From: an uncultured Sphingomonadaceae bacterium | Lineage (GTDB): Bacteria; Pseudomonadota; Alphaproteobacteria; Sphingomonadales; Sphingomonadaceae | Reading direction: 5' to 3' | NCBI GenBank assembly: GCA_947504025.1 | Contig: CANNFX010000002.1 | Span: 248,001 to 312,000 of the forward strand | DNA length: 64,000 nt | Part shown: one piece after another, positions 33,008-42,893 of the stretch | Layout of the letters: the number at the start of each line of letters is the position of its first letter | Numbering within the stretch: the stretch's first letter is position 1 | The notes under the pieces: generated by a model | Database searches by the model: none | Told to the model about the DNA's origin: nothing | What the model saw: only the letters and a program-made list of their open reading frames with translations | Program-made: the position numbers and the translations under genes

Positions 33008-34327
33008 TTAATAGGGGAGAAAGAGGCCTGCCAATGCTGCACTCATCAAATTCGCGAGCGACCCTGCAGCCAAGGCACGCAGGCCAAGCCGTGCGATAAC
33101 CGGGCGCTGGTTGGGCGCAAGGCCGCCAGTCACGGCCATCTGAATGGCAATCGAGCTAAAATTGGCAAAGCCGCACAGCGCGAAAGTCACGATCGCAAGG
33201 CTACGTTCGCTGAGTGTGCCGGGTTCCAGCGCGCCCAGATCAATGAATGCGACGAATTCGTTGAGCACGATCTTGGTGCCGAACAAACCGCCGGAGACCA
33301 ATGCTTCGTCCCACGGAATGCCAAGTAGATACATGATTGGTGCGAACACCGCGCCGACAATCTGCTGGAATGACAGTTCGGGCATACCGAACCAGCCGCC
33401 GATGCCGCCAAGGACCCCGTTGGCCAATGCGACGAGTGCAACGAATGCCAGAACCATCGCACCGACAGCGACGGCTAGTTTTACGCCGGTCTGCGCGCCT
33501 TGTGCTGCGGCTTCAATGACATTTGCGGGTGCTTCACCGTCTTCGAAAGTTTCTGCGATCTCGACCTCATGCGCCTTGCCTCCTTCTACCATCGCTGCGG
33601 GGCCTTCGCCGCTTATCCGCTTCTTTGGAATAGCGATGTCTCCTTCTGCGTCTGGGGCAGGTGGACCATCATCGGGCATGATAATTTTAGCCATCAGGAT
33701 ACCGCCAGGGGCCGACATGAAGGCTGCAGCGAGCAAGTATGGCAGGTAATCGCTGCCGAGCAATCCAGCATAGGCAGCAAGAATTGTGCCCGCGACACCG
33801 GCCATGCCCACGGTCATCAATGTGAATAGCCGAGAGGGAGAAAGTGCTGCCAGATATGGACGCACGACCAGAGGGCTTTCGGATTGGCCAACGAAGATGT
33901 TGGCAGCCGCGCCCAACGCTTCGACTTTGCTGATACCTGTGATCCAGCCAATCGCGCCGCCGACCCAGCGCACAACGCGTTGCATGATGCCTAGATAATA
34001 GAGGATGGAAACCAATGCTGCGAAGAAGATGATCACCGGAAGGGCGCCAAGCGCAAAAGTGTTGGCGAGCGGGTTGGTTTCGTTCGGGCCGAAGAGAAAT
34101 TCAGTGCCCTTGCCTGCATAAGACAGCAGTGCAGAAACCCCGTCCGCCATCCACTGGATGCCAGCGCGGCCCCACGGCGTTCGCAAAACAAGGAAGGCGA
34201 GTAGCGCCTGTAAGGCGAAGGCCGAGCCAACGATGCGCAAACTGATGCGGCGTTTGCCGGTCGATAGCAGAAAGGCAATTAGCAGAATTGCTAGAATACC
34301 GACGATATTGATCACAAAAGGTGGCAT
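33008..34327 (-). CDS. nupC: concentrative nucleoside transporter, NupC/CNT family
   Basis: The 439-aa inner-membrane protein has the CNT layout: hydrophobic N-terminal helices, the [15 protein letters not shown] motif (a CNT signature), the [16 protein letters not shown] block, and a late [19 protein letters not shown] segment. An acidic cytoplasmic loop of about 60 residues lies between the helices. CNT proteins cotransport nucleosides with H+ or Na+. The start ATG 34327 lies 127 bases from the divergent yhhQ gene. It is followed closely by the 2OG oxygenase gene. Confidence 0.92.
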   Translation of the reverse strand: MPPFVINIVGILAILLIAFLLSTGKRRISLRIVGSAFALQALLAFLVLRTPWGRAGIQWMADGVSALLSYAGKGTEFLFGPNETNPLANTFALGALPVIIFFAALVSILYYLGIMQRVVRWVGGAIGWITGISKVEALGAAANIFVGQSESPLVVRPYLAALSPSRLFTLMTVGMAGVAGTILAAYAGLLGSDYLPYLLAAAFMSAPGGILMAKIIMPDDGPPAPDAEGDIAIPKKRISGEGPAAMVEGGKAHEVEIAETFEDGEAPANVIEAAAQGAQTGVKLAVAVGAMVLAFVALVALANGVLGGIGGWFGMPELSFQQIVGAVFAPIMYLLGIPWDEALVSGGLFGTKIVLNEFVAFIDLGALEPGTLSERSLAIVTFALCGFANFSSIAIQMAVTGGLAPNQRPVIARLGLRALAAGSLANLMSAALAGLFLPY

Positions 34328-34454
34328 GAATACTCGCTCGCAGCGAAACAGGTGGGCTATTCCTCGCCAATGGAGAGCGCGACGTCAAACACGCTTGTGG
34401 GCTATGCGGGGGACAAGTCTTCCCTTTTGGGGCTGTGGGCAATAGCAATCGCTC

Positions 34455-35141
34455 ATGGATGATACCCAAACCGCTTCCGCCCAAAGTGCTCAATCCGGCG
34501 AAATGGCCGATAGCAAACCTCTACCCCGCGCGATGTTCCTGTTGGCCCTGCTGTACGGCGGGATGACGGTGATCGCAGGTGTACTTGGTTTCAAACAGGT
34601 CGCGCTTGGCCCTTTGGCAGTCGAGGCGGGGATTTTCGCTTTTCTGATGTTGGTGGTGATCTCCAGCACAGTGGCCCAGCTATACGGAGATAAGATGGCG
34701 CAGCGGCTGGTGTTCTGGGGCTTTGTGCCGTTGGGCGTTTCAATCTTGCTGATCACGATAGTACTGCTGTTGCCGCCATCAGCGAATATGCCACCCGAAA
34801 ACATTGCTGCATTCGAGCAAGTTTTATCGCAGACACCGCGGATCATGGCTGCAGGGCCAGTGGCTTACGGTGTTTCTCTACTACTCAATGTGAAGATATT
34901 CTCTGCCCTTCGCGGTAGCGGGGACAGCAGTAGCCAGTTCTCCATCATGCTGCGCGGCGCGATTGCTTCTGCGCTTAGCCAGGCGATCGACACACTGATC
35001 TTCGTAACACTGGCTTTCTATGGTGAGTTTCCAATCGGCTCGCTGCTGGCCGGGCAAATGCTGGCGAAGGTCGTGCTGTCCTTCATCTTCGTACCGCCGT
35101 TGATCGCGTTGTTTGTCAAACTTGCGAAGCGGATGGGATAA
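34455..35141 (+). CDS. yhhQ: queuosine precursor transporter, YhhQ/VUT family
   Basis: The 228-aa membrane protein has six predicted helices. It carries family motifs such as VISSTVAQLYGDKMAQRLV, NVKIFSALR and the SQAIDTLIFVTLAFYG block, characteristic of the YhhQ (DUF165/VUT) transporters. These import the queuosine precursors preQ0 and preQ1 used for tRNA modification. A downstream in-frame ATG at 34503 (MADSKPL) is an alternative start. It is followed four bases after its stop by the DUF819 gene and is divergent from nupC. Confidence 0.9.
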   Translation: MDDTQTASAQSAQSGEMADSKPLPRAMFLLALLYGGMTVIAGVLGFKQVALGPLAVEAGIFAFLMLVVISSTVAQLYGDKMAQRLVFWGFVPLGVSILLITIVLLLPPSANMPPENIAAFEQVLSQTPRIMAAGPVAYGVSLLLNVKIFSALRGSGDSSSQFSIMLRGAIASALSQAIDTLIFVTLAFYGEFPIGSLLAGQMLAKVVLSFIFVPPLIALFVKLAKRMG

Positions 35142-35145
35142 GCTT

Positions 35146-36366
35146 GTGATCTCCAGCGACATTGTAATTTTCGGCATCCTTGCAGCGATCCTGGCGGTGC
35201 TGTTCTTCCTGCGTGAGCGGGGCGGAGTGTGGGACCGGGTGTTCACCTTCGTGCCGATTGTCTTGCTTTGTTATCTGCTGCCTTCTCTGCTCGTCAGCTT
35301 CGGCATTATCGACACATCGGAATCGAACCTTTGGGGCGTGGCTAAGGATTACTTCCTTCCTGCCGCGCTCGTGCTGTTGACGCTTAGTATTGATATGAAG
35401 GGGATCATCGGCCTTGGTCCCAAGGCGCTGATCATGTTCTTCACAGCGACCATTGGCATCGTGCTGGGCGGTCCACTGGCGCTGTGGATCGTGGCGAGTA
35501 TCGACCCCACTATTTTGGGCGAGGGCGAGAACGCCGCATGGCGCGGGTTTGCGACCTTGGCCGGTAGCTGGATCGGCGGCGGCGCGAACCAGACCGCCAT
35601 GCTCGAAGTCTATGGCTACAACCCCGAACGCTACGCCGCGATGGTTGCGGTCGATATTGTGGTGGCGAATATCTGGATGGCTTTCCTGCTCTACGGTGCA
35701 GGCATGTCTACCAAGATCGACAAATGGTTGGACGCGGATAGCTCCTCCATTGACCGGTTGCGCGACACGATGGCCGACTATTCCGCTCAGGTGGAACGCA
35801 CGCCAAGTTCAAACGATTTGATTATGCTGATGGGTATCACGTTCGCCGCGGTTGGCTTATCCCATTTTATGGCGGGCTTTCTGTCGTCGTTTTTCGAAAA
35901 TCTCTTCGGCACCAGCGATGCAGTGCTGGCGAGCGGATTTTTCTGGGTGGTCGTGATTTCAACGACCATCGGATTGACCGCTAGTTTTACCCGAGCGAGA
36001 AGCCTCGAAGGCGTCGGCGCCTCGAAATTCGGCACGGTTTTCATTTTTCTGCTCGTCGCCGTGATCGGGACCAAGATGGATATCTTCCAACTTGGTGATG
36101 CTCCCTTGTTTATGGCGGTCGGCATGATCTGGATGCTTTTCCACTCGGCACTGCTGCTGGTGGTGGCCAAGGTAATCAAGGCGCCGTTTTTCTTCGTTGC
36201 CGTTGGTAGCAAGGCGAATGTCGGTGGGGCCGCTTCGGCACCAGTTGTGGCAGGCGCGTTCCATCCCGCCTTGGCACCTGTTGGGGTGCTTCTGGCCGTG
36301 CTTGGATATGCGCTCGGAACCTATGGCGCCATTCTATGCGCCGAAATGATGCGGGCCGTCGGTTAA
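35146..36366 (+). CDS. DUF819 family integral membrane protein (YjcL-like)
   Basis: The 406-aa protein has about eleven hydrophobic segments and the DUF819 signatures SIDMKGIIGLGPKALIMFF, GSWIGGGANQTAMLEVY and VGSKANVGGAASAPVVAGAFHP. The family is of unknown function and is presumed to be a transporter. I start at GTG 35146, four bases after the yhhQ stop, with GGGATAAG just upstream. A TTG at 35113 would overlap yhhQ by 29 bases and is less likely. It is probably cotranscribed with yhhQ. Confidence 0.87.
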   Translation: MISSDIVIFGILAAILAVLFFLRERGGVWDRVFTFVPIVLLCYLLPSLLVSFGIIDTSESNLWGVAKDYFLPAALVLLTLSIDMKGIIGLGPKALIMFFTATIGIVLGGPLALWIVASIDPTILGEGENAAWRGFATLAGSWIGGGANQTAMLEVYGYNPERYAAMVAVDIVVANIWMAFLLYGAGMSTKIDKWLDADSSSIDRLRDTMADYSAQVERTPSSNDLIMLMGITFAAVGLSHFMAGFLSSFFENLFGTSDAVLASGFFWVVVISTTIGLTASFTRARSLEGVGASKFGTVFIFLLVAVIGTKMDIFQLGDAPLFMAVGMIWMLFHSALLLVVAKVIKAPFFFVAVGSKANVGGAASAPVVAGAFHPALAPVGVLLAVLGYALGTYGAILCAEMMRAVG

Positions 36367-36386
36367 ACCGGCTATCGCCGGTTATA
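36364..36386. terminator. candidate hairpin between convergent DUF819 and acs genes
   Basis: AACCGGC (36366-36372) and GCCGGTT (36377-36383) form a perfect 7-bp stem with a four-base loop in the 27-base gap between converging genes. Neither strand has a clear U-tract after it. Confidence 0.35.
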
Positions 36387-36393
36387 GGCGGGT

Positions 36394-38331
36394 TTAGACT
36401 GGCCGGTTTTTCAATAGGTCATCGACGACTGACGGATCGGCCAATGTCGAGGTGTCCCCAAGGCTATCGGTCTCGTTCTCAGCGATCTTACGCAAGATTC
36501 TGCGCATGATTTTACCGCTTCGCGTCTTGGGCAGACCCGGCGCGAATTGGACCACGTCCGGTGTCGCAATAGGACCGATTTCCTTGCGGACCCATTTGAT
36601 CAGCTCTGCGCGCAGTTTGTCGCTGTCCTCGGTTCCGGCATTGGTGGTGACATAGGCATAGATGCCTTGTCCTTTGATATCATGGGGCATTCCGACAACT
36701 GCAGCTTCCGCAACGGAAGGGTGTTCCACTAATGCGCTTTCGACTTCGGCGGTGCCCATGCGGTGGCCTGACACATTGATCACATCATCAATCCGGCCAG
36801 TGATCCAGTAATAGTCATCCTCGTCGCGGCGGCAGCCATCACCGGTAAAGTAATAACCGGGATAGGTGCTGAAATAGGTCTGGAAGAAGCGTTCATGATC
36901 GCCATAAACCGTCCGCATCTGGCCTGGCCAACTGTCTTTGATAACCAACGCACCTGATGTCGCCCCGTCGAGCATCTTGCCGCTTTCGGGATCAACCAAG
37001 GCTGGCTGCACACCGAACATCGGCTTGGAGGCACTGCCGGGTCTGAGGTCGGTAGCGCCGGGCAGGGGAGTAATCATCGCCCCGCCAGTTTCGGTCTGCC
37101 ACCATGTGTCTACAATTGGACAGCGGCGATCGCCGACTATGCGATGATACCAGTCCCATGCCTCGGGGTTGATGGGCTCGCCGACCGATCCAAGCAAGCG
37201 CAAAGACTTGCGGCTGGTTCTTGTGACATACTCATCGCCTTCGCGCATAAGAGCGCGCAAGGCAGTGGGGGCGGCATAGAAGATTTCGACATTGTGCTTG
37301 TCGATCACGTCCCAGAACCGTGAGAAATCAGGATAGTTGGGCACGCCCTCAAACATGACCTGCGTCGCGCCGTTCAGCAGTGGGCCGTAAACGACGTAGG
37401 AATGACCGGTTACCCAGCCAACATCGGCGGCGCACCAATATACCTGCCCCGGTCTGTAATCGAACACCGCTTCATGCGTCATGGCGGTCCAGACGGCATA
37501 GCCTCCGGTCGTGTGCAGCACGCCTTTGGGTTTGCCGGTTGAACCGGAGGTATATAGGATGAATAGCGGGTCCTCAGCGTCCATCACTACGGGAGGACAA
37601 TCAGTGGATTGCGCATTGGTCAGCTCTTCCCAATCGACATCCCGGCCTTCCACCAGTGGCACATCCGAGCCAGTGTGACGGAGCATAATAACTGTCGAGG
37701 CTGGTGTTTTCTCCAGCGCCGCATCAACATTGGCCTTGAGCGGAATAGGCTTGCCGCCGCGCAGGCCTTCGTCAGCAGTAATTACGATGTCAGATTGGCA
37801 ATCTTCGATCCGGCCAGCCAGCGCGTCTGGGCTGAACCCAGCAAAGACAACCGAGTGAACCGCACCGATTCGTGCGCAGGCAAGCATCGCAACCGCAGCC
37901 TCAGGTACCATCGGAAGGTAGATCGTAACGCGGTCACCCTTGGCCACGCCTTTGGCCTTCAGCGCATTGGCGAATTGGCAAACGTCGCGGTGCAATTCGC
38001 GATAGGTGATTTTGCGACCGGCGCTTGATGGATCATCCGGCTCCCAGATGATCGCAACCGTATCGCCGCGCTCGGCCAGATGGCGGTCCAGCGCATTGGC
38101 TGCGATGTTGAGCTTGCCGCCAGTGAACCAACGGATACGAAAATCAGCCTCGTCAAAACTGGTGTCCTGCACTGTTTCGAATGGAGCAATCCAATCAATC
38201 CGCTGCGCTTCCTCGCTCCAGAATGCGTCGGAATCTTCCAGCGACCGGCGATATTTTTCCTCATAGGTCACCGCATTGATCAGGGCATTTTCTGCCCATT
38301 CGGCCGGGACCGGATAAACCGCATCGCTCAC
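36394..38331 (-). CDS. acs: acetyl-CoA synthetase (acetate--CoA ligase, AMP-forming)
   Basis: The 645-aa product is full length for Acs. It shows the ANL-superfamily phosphate-binding motif [21 protein letters not shown], the [21 protein letters not shown] hinge region and the C-terminal lysine motif [11 protein letters not shown], the usual site of regulatory acetylation. It converts acetate, ATP and CoA to acetyl-CoA in the cytoplasm. It is a minus-strand gene, 64 bases after the glutaryl-CoA dehydrogenase-like gene, with which it may share a promoter. Confidence 0.96.
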   Translation of the reverse strand: MSDAVYPVPAEWAENALINAVTYEEKYRRSLEDSDAFWSEEAQRIDWIAPFETVQDTSFDEADFRIRWFTGGKLNIAANALDRHLAERGDTVAIIWEPDDPSSAGRKITYRELHRDVCQFANALKAKGVAKGDRVTIYLPMVPEAAVAMLACARIGAVHSVVFAGFSPDALAGRIEDCQSDIVITADEGLRGGKPIPLKANVDAALEKTPASTVIMLRHTGSDVPLVEGRDVDWEELTNAQSTDCPPVVMDAEDPLFILYTSGSTGKPKGVLHTTGGYAVWTAMTHEAVFDYRPGQVYWCAADVGWVTGHSYVVYGPLLNGATQVMFEGVPNYPDFSRFWDVIDKHNVEIFYAAPTALRALMREGDEYVTRTSRKSLRLLGSVGEPINPEAWDWYHRIVGDRRCPIVDTWWQTETGGAMITPLPGATDLRPGSASKPMFGVQPALVDPESGKMLDGATSGALVIKDSWPGQMRTVYGDHERFFQTYFSTYPGYYFTGDGCRRDEDDYYWITGRIDDVINVSGHRMGTAEVESALVEHPSVAEAAVVGMPHDIKGQGIYAYVTTNAGTEDSDKLRAELIKWVRKEIGPIATPDVVQFAPGLPKTRSGKIMRRILRKIAENETDSLGDTSTLADPSVVDDLLKNRPV

Positions 38332-38395
38332 TAATAATTCTCCTGCTGATTTAGACTAGAATTCTAGCCGCTAGCGTAAACCTCACAAGAGGAAA

Positions 38396-39580
38396 TCAGA
38401 AAGCGGAAATACCCGTGATAGCTCGGCCAAGGATCAGTGCGTGGACATCATGTGCGCCTTCGTAAGTGTTGACCGTTTCGAGGTTCACCATGTGACGCAT
38501 TACCTGGTACTCGTCAGAAATACCGTTGCCGCCGTGCATATCGCGGGCGTTGCGCGCGATATCGAGCGCCTTGCCGACGTTGTTTCGCTTTACGATGGAG
38601 ATCATATCCGGCGCGAACCGGCCTTCATCCATTAAGCGGCCAACGCGTAAGGATGCCTGCAGGCCAAGCGCGATATCGCTCATCATGTCGGCAAGCTTCT
38701 TTTGGAACAGCTGTGTTGCAGCGAGCGGCCGGCCAAACTGTTGGCGATCTAGGCCATATTGGCGGGCGGCATGCAGACAGAATTCCGCAGCTCCCATCGC
38801 GCCCCAACTGATGCCGTAGCGTGCACGGTTTAGGCAACCGAACGGCCCCTTCAGGCCCTGAACATCAGGCAGAAGAGCTTCGGCGCCGACTTTTACATCT
38901 TCCATCACGATCATGCCTGTGGTGGAGGCGCGTAGGCTTAACTTGCCCTCAATCTTGGGAGCGGAAAGGCCCGCCATCCCTTTCTCCAATACAAAGCCGC
39001 GAATGCCGCCGCCATGCGCTTCGGACTTGGCCCAGACCACGAATACGTCGGCAAACGGCGCGTTGCTGATCCACGTCTTAGTGCCATTGAGGATGAAACC
39101 GTCACCATCTTGTTTGGCAAAGGTCTTCATACCGCCTGGATCACTTCCTGCATCGGGTTCTGTCAGGCCGAAGCAGCCGATCAAATCACCACTGGCGAGG
39201 CCGGGGAGGTATTTCTTGCGCTGATCTTCCGAACCATAAGCCTGGATCGGATACATCACGAGGCTTGATTGGACTGAGGCCATAGAACGGTAGCCCGAGT
39301 CCACCCGTTCAATCTCGCGCGCGACAAGGCCATAGGCGACATAGCTGGCGGCTGCGCCTCCATATTCCTCTGGAACGGTTACGCCTAGCAATCCAGCCTG
39401 ACCCATAAGCGGAAACAGTTCGGGTGCATCCACTTCCCCGCGATATGCCGCCTGTACGCGCGGCTGCAGTTCGCTTTGTGCGAAACCATGTGCAGCATCG
39501 CGCACCATACGCTCTTCTTCAGTGAGCTGGGTTTCGAGATCGAAGGGGTCGGCCCAGTCGAAAGGTGCCATTCCGGCCAT
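38396..39580 (-). CDS. glutaryl-CoA dehydrogenase-type acyl-CoA dehydrogenase
   Basis: The 394-aa protein has the features of glutaryl-CoA dehydrogenase: [50 protein letters not shown] and the end block [24 protein letters not shown], which contains the catalytic Glu. The enzyme oxidises and decarboxylates glutaryl-CoA to crotonyl-CoA in lysine and tryptophan breakdown. ATG 39580 follows AAGGA by eight bases; a longer frame to 39688 has no support. No other lysine-pathway gene is adjacent. Confidence 0.9.
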   Translation of the reverse strand: MAGMAPFDWADPFDLETQLTEEERMVRDAAHGFAQSELQPRVQAAYRGEVDAPELFPLMGQAGLLGVTVPEEYGGAAASYVAYGLVAREIERVDSGYRSMASVQSSLVMYPIQAYGSEDQRKKYLPGLASGDLIGCFGLTEPDAGSDPGGMKTFAKQDGDGFILNGTKTWISNAPFADVFVVWAKSEAHGGGIRGFVLEKGMAGLSAPKIEGKLSLRASTTGMIVMEDVKVGAEALLPDVQGLKGPFGCLNRARYGISWGAMGAAEFCLHAARQYGLDRQQFGRPLAATQLFQKKLADMMSDIALGLQASLRVGRLMDEGRFAPDMISIVKRNNVGKALDIARNARDMHGGNGISDEYQVMRHMVNLETVNTYEGAHDVHALILGRAITGISAF

Positions 39581-39650
39581 GTTATAAGTCCTTGGATTGT
39601 GTTGCCGCCGCCCTAGCGGCGGAGCTGATATTTGCCAAGGCGCGTGGCCA

Positions 39651-40178
39651 TCAGCCCTTGCCGAATTTTGCCTCATAGGAGGACGCATCGCCGTCTTCGA
39701 TCAGCTTCGCCTGTTCAACCCATTGATCGCGGCGGATGCGGCCAGTGAACTTGCCAAGTTGGGCGTCAATGCGTTCGATATCGGCATCGCTCCATGCGGC
39801 GACTTGTGCGACACTCGTGATGCCCATGTCGCCGAGCATTACCCGCAATTTGGGACCGACGCCCTTGATACGGGCGAGATCGTCGGCCTGTGGCGGTGCG
39901 GCAATTGGGGCCGGTGCGGGAGTGGGCGCTGGAGCTGGTTCCTGTACAGCGATCGGTACTGGTTCAGCAGCAGCGGGTGCAACCGGAGCGGCGGCTGGCG
40001 CGGAGTCAATTAGCGCCTGATTACGTGCTGCAGGCGTGGCATCATCATCCATCACATCGCGCTTGTTCACGTCGACCCGTGTCCGGCGCGTTGCGACGAA
40101 AATATACCATGCGACCGCGATGCCGATCAGCAGCGCAATTACGAAAAGCGGCCAGTTGGCTTGAACCAATTCAATCAT
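39651..40178 (-). CDS. membrane-anchored helix-hairpin-helix protein
   Basis: The 175-aa protein has one N-terminal membrane helix ([20 protein letters not shown]), a linker very rich in Ala and Pro, and a C-terminal helix-hairpin-helix-type domain ([22 protein letters not shown], then [12 protein letters not shown]). The same domain occurs in proteins annotated as predicted 5' DNA nuclease or L21-like, but no catalytic residues are evident. The start 40178 has GGAG nine bases upstream; the alternative 40202 is weaker. It follows the OmpA-like gene and a 31-aa membrane peptide in one compact unit. Confidence 0.8.
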   Translation of the reverse strand: MIELVQANWPLFVIALLIGIAVAWYIFVATRRTRVDVNKRDVMDDDATPAARNQALIDSAPAAAPVAPAAAEPVPIAVQEPAPAPTPAPAPIAAPPQADDLARIKGVGPKLRVMLGDMGITSVAQVAAWSDADIERIDAQLGKFTGRIRRDQWVEQAKLIEDGDASSYEAKFGKG

Positions 40179-40194
40179 ATTCACTTGCTCCAAA

Positions 40195-40290
40195 TCAGGC
40201 ATTGTCCTGCCCCCAAATTACCCAGCCAATGCCCAGGCCCAGTGCGTAGGTTAGCAATAATAGCACCATCAATTCGGCCCAGATTGCCAT
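40195..40290 (-). CDS. 31-aa single-pass membrane peptide between OmpA-like and HhH genes
   Basis: A complete frame from ATG (40290-40288) to TGA (40197-40195) encodes MAIWAELMVLLLL, continuing TYALGLGIGWVIWG and ending QDNA. The translation signals are strong: AGGAG lies nine bases upstream, and the start comes one base after the OmpA-like stop. The HhH gene starts 16 bases beyond its stop. The central 25 residues form one membrane helix with a GLGIGW packing motif. It is not a frame overlapping another gene. Function is unknown; it may assemble with the neighbouring envelope proteins. Confidence 0.65.
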   Translation of the reverse strand: MAIWAELMVLLLLTYALGLGIGWVIWGQDNA

Positions 40291-40291
40291 A

Positions 40292-41029
40292 TCAACGAGC
40301 TCCTGGCGTATCGACAGGTGTGGGAACGAGTGGGACCTTGGCGATCACGGAAAATTCTATGCGGCGGTTGGCAGGATCCGCAGTGTCCAGCCCTTCGACC
40401 GGTTCGCTTGATCCGAGACCGCGGGCGCGTAGCCCCTCTGCCGGTAGTTGCATATCGATCAGCGCACGGCGAACTGCCTGGGCACGTTGACCTGAAAGAG
40501 AAATGTTGGCCTCTTCGTCACCAGACGAATCGGTGTGTCCATTGATCGCAATGATCGCACCAAGGCAGGGCCGAAGAGCCTGCGCCACTTCGTTCAGCAA
40601 TTCAGAACTGCGCGGATCCATTCTGGCGGACGATTCTTCAAATCTGATTGTTCGAGATCCCAGGATGGCCTCAATATCGTCCTGGCAGTGCAGCGGTGCG
40701 ACTTGTCGTTCACTGCGCTCGGCAATCATTGTGCCATCTGCCCAAAACACACCGCCAACGCCGGGCACATGGCTGACAGCTTGAGCAATCGCTGTACGCT
40801 TGGTGTCGTCCATATTTTCCGCGCCAGATAAGACTGCGTGACGCGAGGGCCAGCCGTTGAGTGACGAAAATGTTGCCGTAACGCCTTCACCGCCCACTTC
40901 GGTGATAGCTAGCCGGGCCTTTGCGGCCAGTTCGGCAGCAAGTTCGTCGTCTCCGCTTCCACCTGCAATCGCGATGATTGCGGTCAGCAAAGCGCCGACG
41001 CCTATAGCAATGGGAGGGCGAATACTCAT
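40292..41029 (-). CDS. OmpA-family peptidoglycan-binding protein
   Basis: The 245-aa protein has an N-terminal membrane helix or uncleaved signal (IAIGVGALLTAIIAIAGG), a BON-like region around residues 30-95, and a C-terminal OmpA domain. The OmpA domain includes IRFEESSARMDPRSSELLNEVAQALR, INGHTDSSGDEEANISLSGQRA and GLGSSEPVEGLDTADPANRRIEF, with the Asp and Arg residues that bind meso-diaminopimelate. It probably links the envelope to peptidoglycan. It is the first gene of a compact three-gene unit with the 31-aa peptide and the HhH protein. Confidence 0.88.
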   Translation of the reverse strand: MSIRPPIAIGVGALLTAIIAIAGGSGDDELAAELAAKARLAITEVGGEGVTATFSSLNGWPSRHAVLSGAENMDDTKRTAIAQAVSHVPGVGGVFWADGTMIAERSERQVAPLHCQDDIEAILGSRTIRFEESSARMDPRSSELLNEVAQALRPCLGAIIAINGHTDSSGDEEANISLSGQRAQAVRRALIDMQLPAEGLRARGLGSSEPVEGLDTADPANRRIEFSVIAKVPLVPTPVDTPGAR

Positions 41030-41059
41030 GTCCCGCCTTTAGCATGGGCATCGCCGGGG

Positions 41060-41087
41060 AAAAGGGCTGATCACCCGTGATCCCCGA
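41060..41087 (-). terminator. weak terminator downstream of VWA lipoprotein gene
   Basis: GATCA (41069-41073) and TGATC (41078-41082) form a hairpin with flanking GGG/CCC pairing, followed on the minus strand by AGCCCTTTTCC. It lies about 25 bases after the VWA gene stop and before the OmpA-like gene start region. Confidence 0.4.
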
Positions 41088-41109
41088 TCCAGAATGCCTA
41101 TGAGCTGGG

Positions 41110-42780
41110 TCAGTTTCGCTGCATGCTGTCGGCGACGGCCGCGAGGCGGACGAATTCCTGCCTCCAGTAATTGTCCTGTGGTCCGGCTAACTTCTGGATA
41201 TCGTCAAAGCCGAAATTGCCCATCAAGGGATCGGCACGTAATTTCTGACCATATGCTGCAACGGCTGCAGCGAAGGCGAAGTCACCTTGCGGGGCTCGGC
41301 GTGTTGAAAGAGCAGAGCTGGGTACGACATACTCGATCAGCGTCGATTTATCGCCATTGGGTAGCTTGTAACGAAGCTTTAGATGCGCCGCCTCACTGGC
41401 CTTGCCGATGGCGGTTTCGGACGGTTTATTTTCATAACGGCGCGGGGAAATCCATCCCTTGGTGCCGATCGGTACGATTTCATAGATCGCAGTCACCTGA
41501 TGCCCTGCGCCGATGTCACCAGCATCTACCTTGTCATTGGCGAAATCTTCCTCACGCAGAATACGGTTTTCATAACCGACAAGGCGGTATTGACTGACCA
41601 CGGCGGGATTAAATTCGATCTGGATTTTGACATCCTTGGCGATGGTGAAGAGAGTAGACTGCATTTCATCGCCCAGCACCTTCTTCGCTTCCAATGCAGT
41701 GTCGATATAAGCGTAATTGCCGTTACCGTGATTGGCGATCTGTTCCATCATGGCTTCGTTGTAATTGCCGGTGCCGAAGCCCAGTGTGGTCAATGTGATG
41801 CCGCTGTCGCGCTTGCCTTCGATCATTTCGATCATAGTGTCGCGGTCACGAATGCCGACGTTGAAATCACCATCGGTCGCCATGATCACGCGGTTCACGC
41901 CGCCCTTGATCATATTGTCTTCGGCGATTTGATAGGCGAGCGTCAGGCCAGCCCCGCCAGCGGTCGATCCGCCAGCAGACAGACGGTCAAGCGCACGGCG
42001 GATTTCCCTGGTATCGCTGGTAGGCTTTAGGACGAGGCCAGCTGCTCCGGCGTAAACGACGATGGAGACCTTGTCCTTGGGCGACAGCTCGCCAGCCAGA
42101 CCGGATAATGCGGTTTTTACCAAGGGCAGTTTGTCTGCTGAATTCATTGACCCGGACACGTCTAGCAAAAATACCAGATTCGCCGCGGGACGTTCAGAGC
42201 GAGCGATGTCGTAACCGCTTAGGCCCACGCGCAGCAGTTTGGTGTCCCTATTCCATGGTGATGCTGCGACATCATAGGTAACGGTGAACGGCTGCGTGCG
42301 ATCTTCCGGTGAGGCATAATCATAGCGGAAATAGTTGATCATTTCCTCGGTTCGAACGGCATCGCGCGGTGGCATCTGGCCCATCGAGAGGAAGCGGCGC
42401 GCATTGGCGTATGCGCCAGTATCGACATCGACCGAGAAGGTGGAGACAGGTTCGCTCGAGGCGACTTTGACCGGCGAGACTTCTTCGCCATCATATTGCT
42501 CGCGGCCGGGATCGATGGCGACTCTGACTGGCGGGATGTAGTAACCCGGACGAGGTGCAACGCGGCGCGCTTGCGATGAAACGGACACTTCAGCCGCAGC
42601 TAGATCACGCCCAATTGGAACTGAGCGCGGCGCTGGAGGCGGAGGCGGAGGAGCATTCGCAACTGAATTGCCGGTCTTGGTTCCAGTGGTTACGATTTCA
42701 GCGTCACCGTCACTTGTTGATGCGCAAGCGGTCAGCAAAGCGAGTGTTGAGGTGGCAAGAACGGTCTTGGCGATACGCAT
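41110..42780 (-). CDS. von Willebrand factor A domain lipoprotein, YfbK-like
   Basis: The 556-aa protein has a lipoprotein signal (LALLTAC, Cys19), a proline stretch, a YfbK-type N-terminal domain (STFSVDVDTGAYANARRFL), a VWA domain with an intact MIDAS motif DVSGS (Asp207, Ser209, Ser211) and a DUF3520-type C-terminal domain (TLIEYVVP to QKLRADPLMG). Such proteins are envelope-anchored metal-ion-dependent adhesion modules of unknown specific role. It stands alone on the minus strand between the OmpA-like unit and the flippase. Confidence 0.9.
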   Translation of the reverse strand: MRIAKTVLATSTLALLTACASTSDGDAEIVTTGTKTGNSVANAPPPPPPAPRSVPIGRDLAAAEVSVSSQARRVAPRPGYYIPPVRVAIDPGREQYDGEEVSPVKVASSEPVSTFSVDVDTGAYANARRFLSMGQMPPRDAVRTEEMINYFRYDYASPEDRTQPFTVTYDVAASPWNRDTKLLRVGLSGYDIARSERPAANLVFLLDVSGSMNSADKLPLVKTALSGLAGELSPKDKVSIVVYAGAAGLVLKPTSDTREIRRALDRLSAGGSTAGGAGLTLAYQIAEDNMIKGGVNRVIMATDGDFNVGIRDRDTMIEMIEGKRDSGITLTTLGFGTGNYNEAMMEQIANHGNGNYAYIDTALEAKKVLGDEMQSTLFTIAKDVKIQIEFNPAVVSQYRLVGYENRILREEDFANDKVDAGDIGAGHQVTAIYEIVPIGTKGWISPRRYENKPSETAIGKASEAAHLKLRYKLPNGDKSTLIEYVVPSSALSTRRAPQGDFAFAAAVAAYGQKLRADPLMGNFGFDDIQKLAGPQDNYWRQEFVRLAAVADSMQRN

Positions 42781-42893
42781 AATCGGCTTCTCCCAAATCC
42801 GAAATAGGATCAGGGGCTAAGCATGGTTTTCGGCAGTGAACGGCGACTGAATGCCCCATACCGGCGACGAGTTGCCCAGAGGATTATCGCAAT

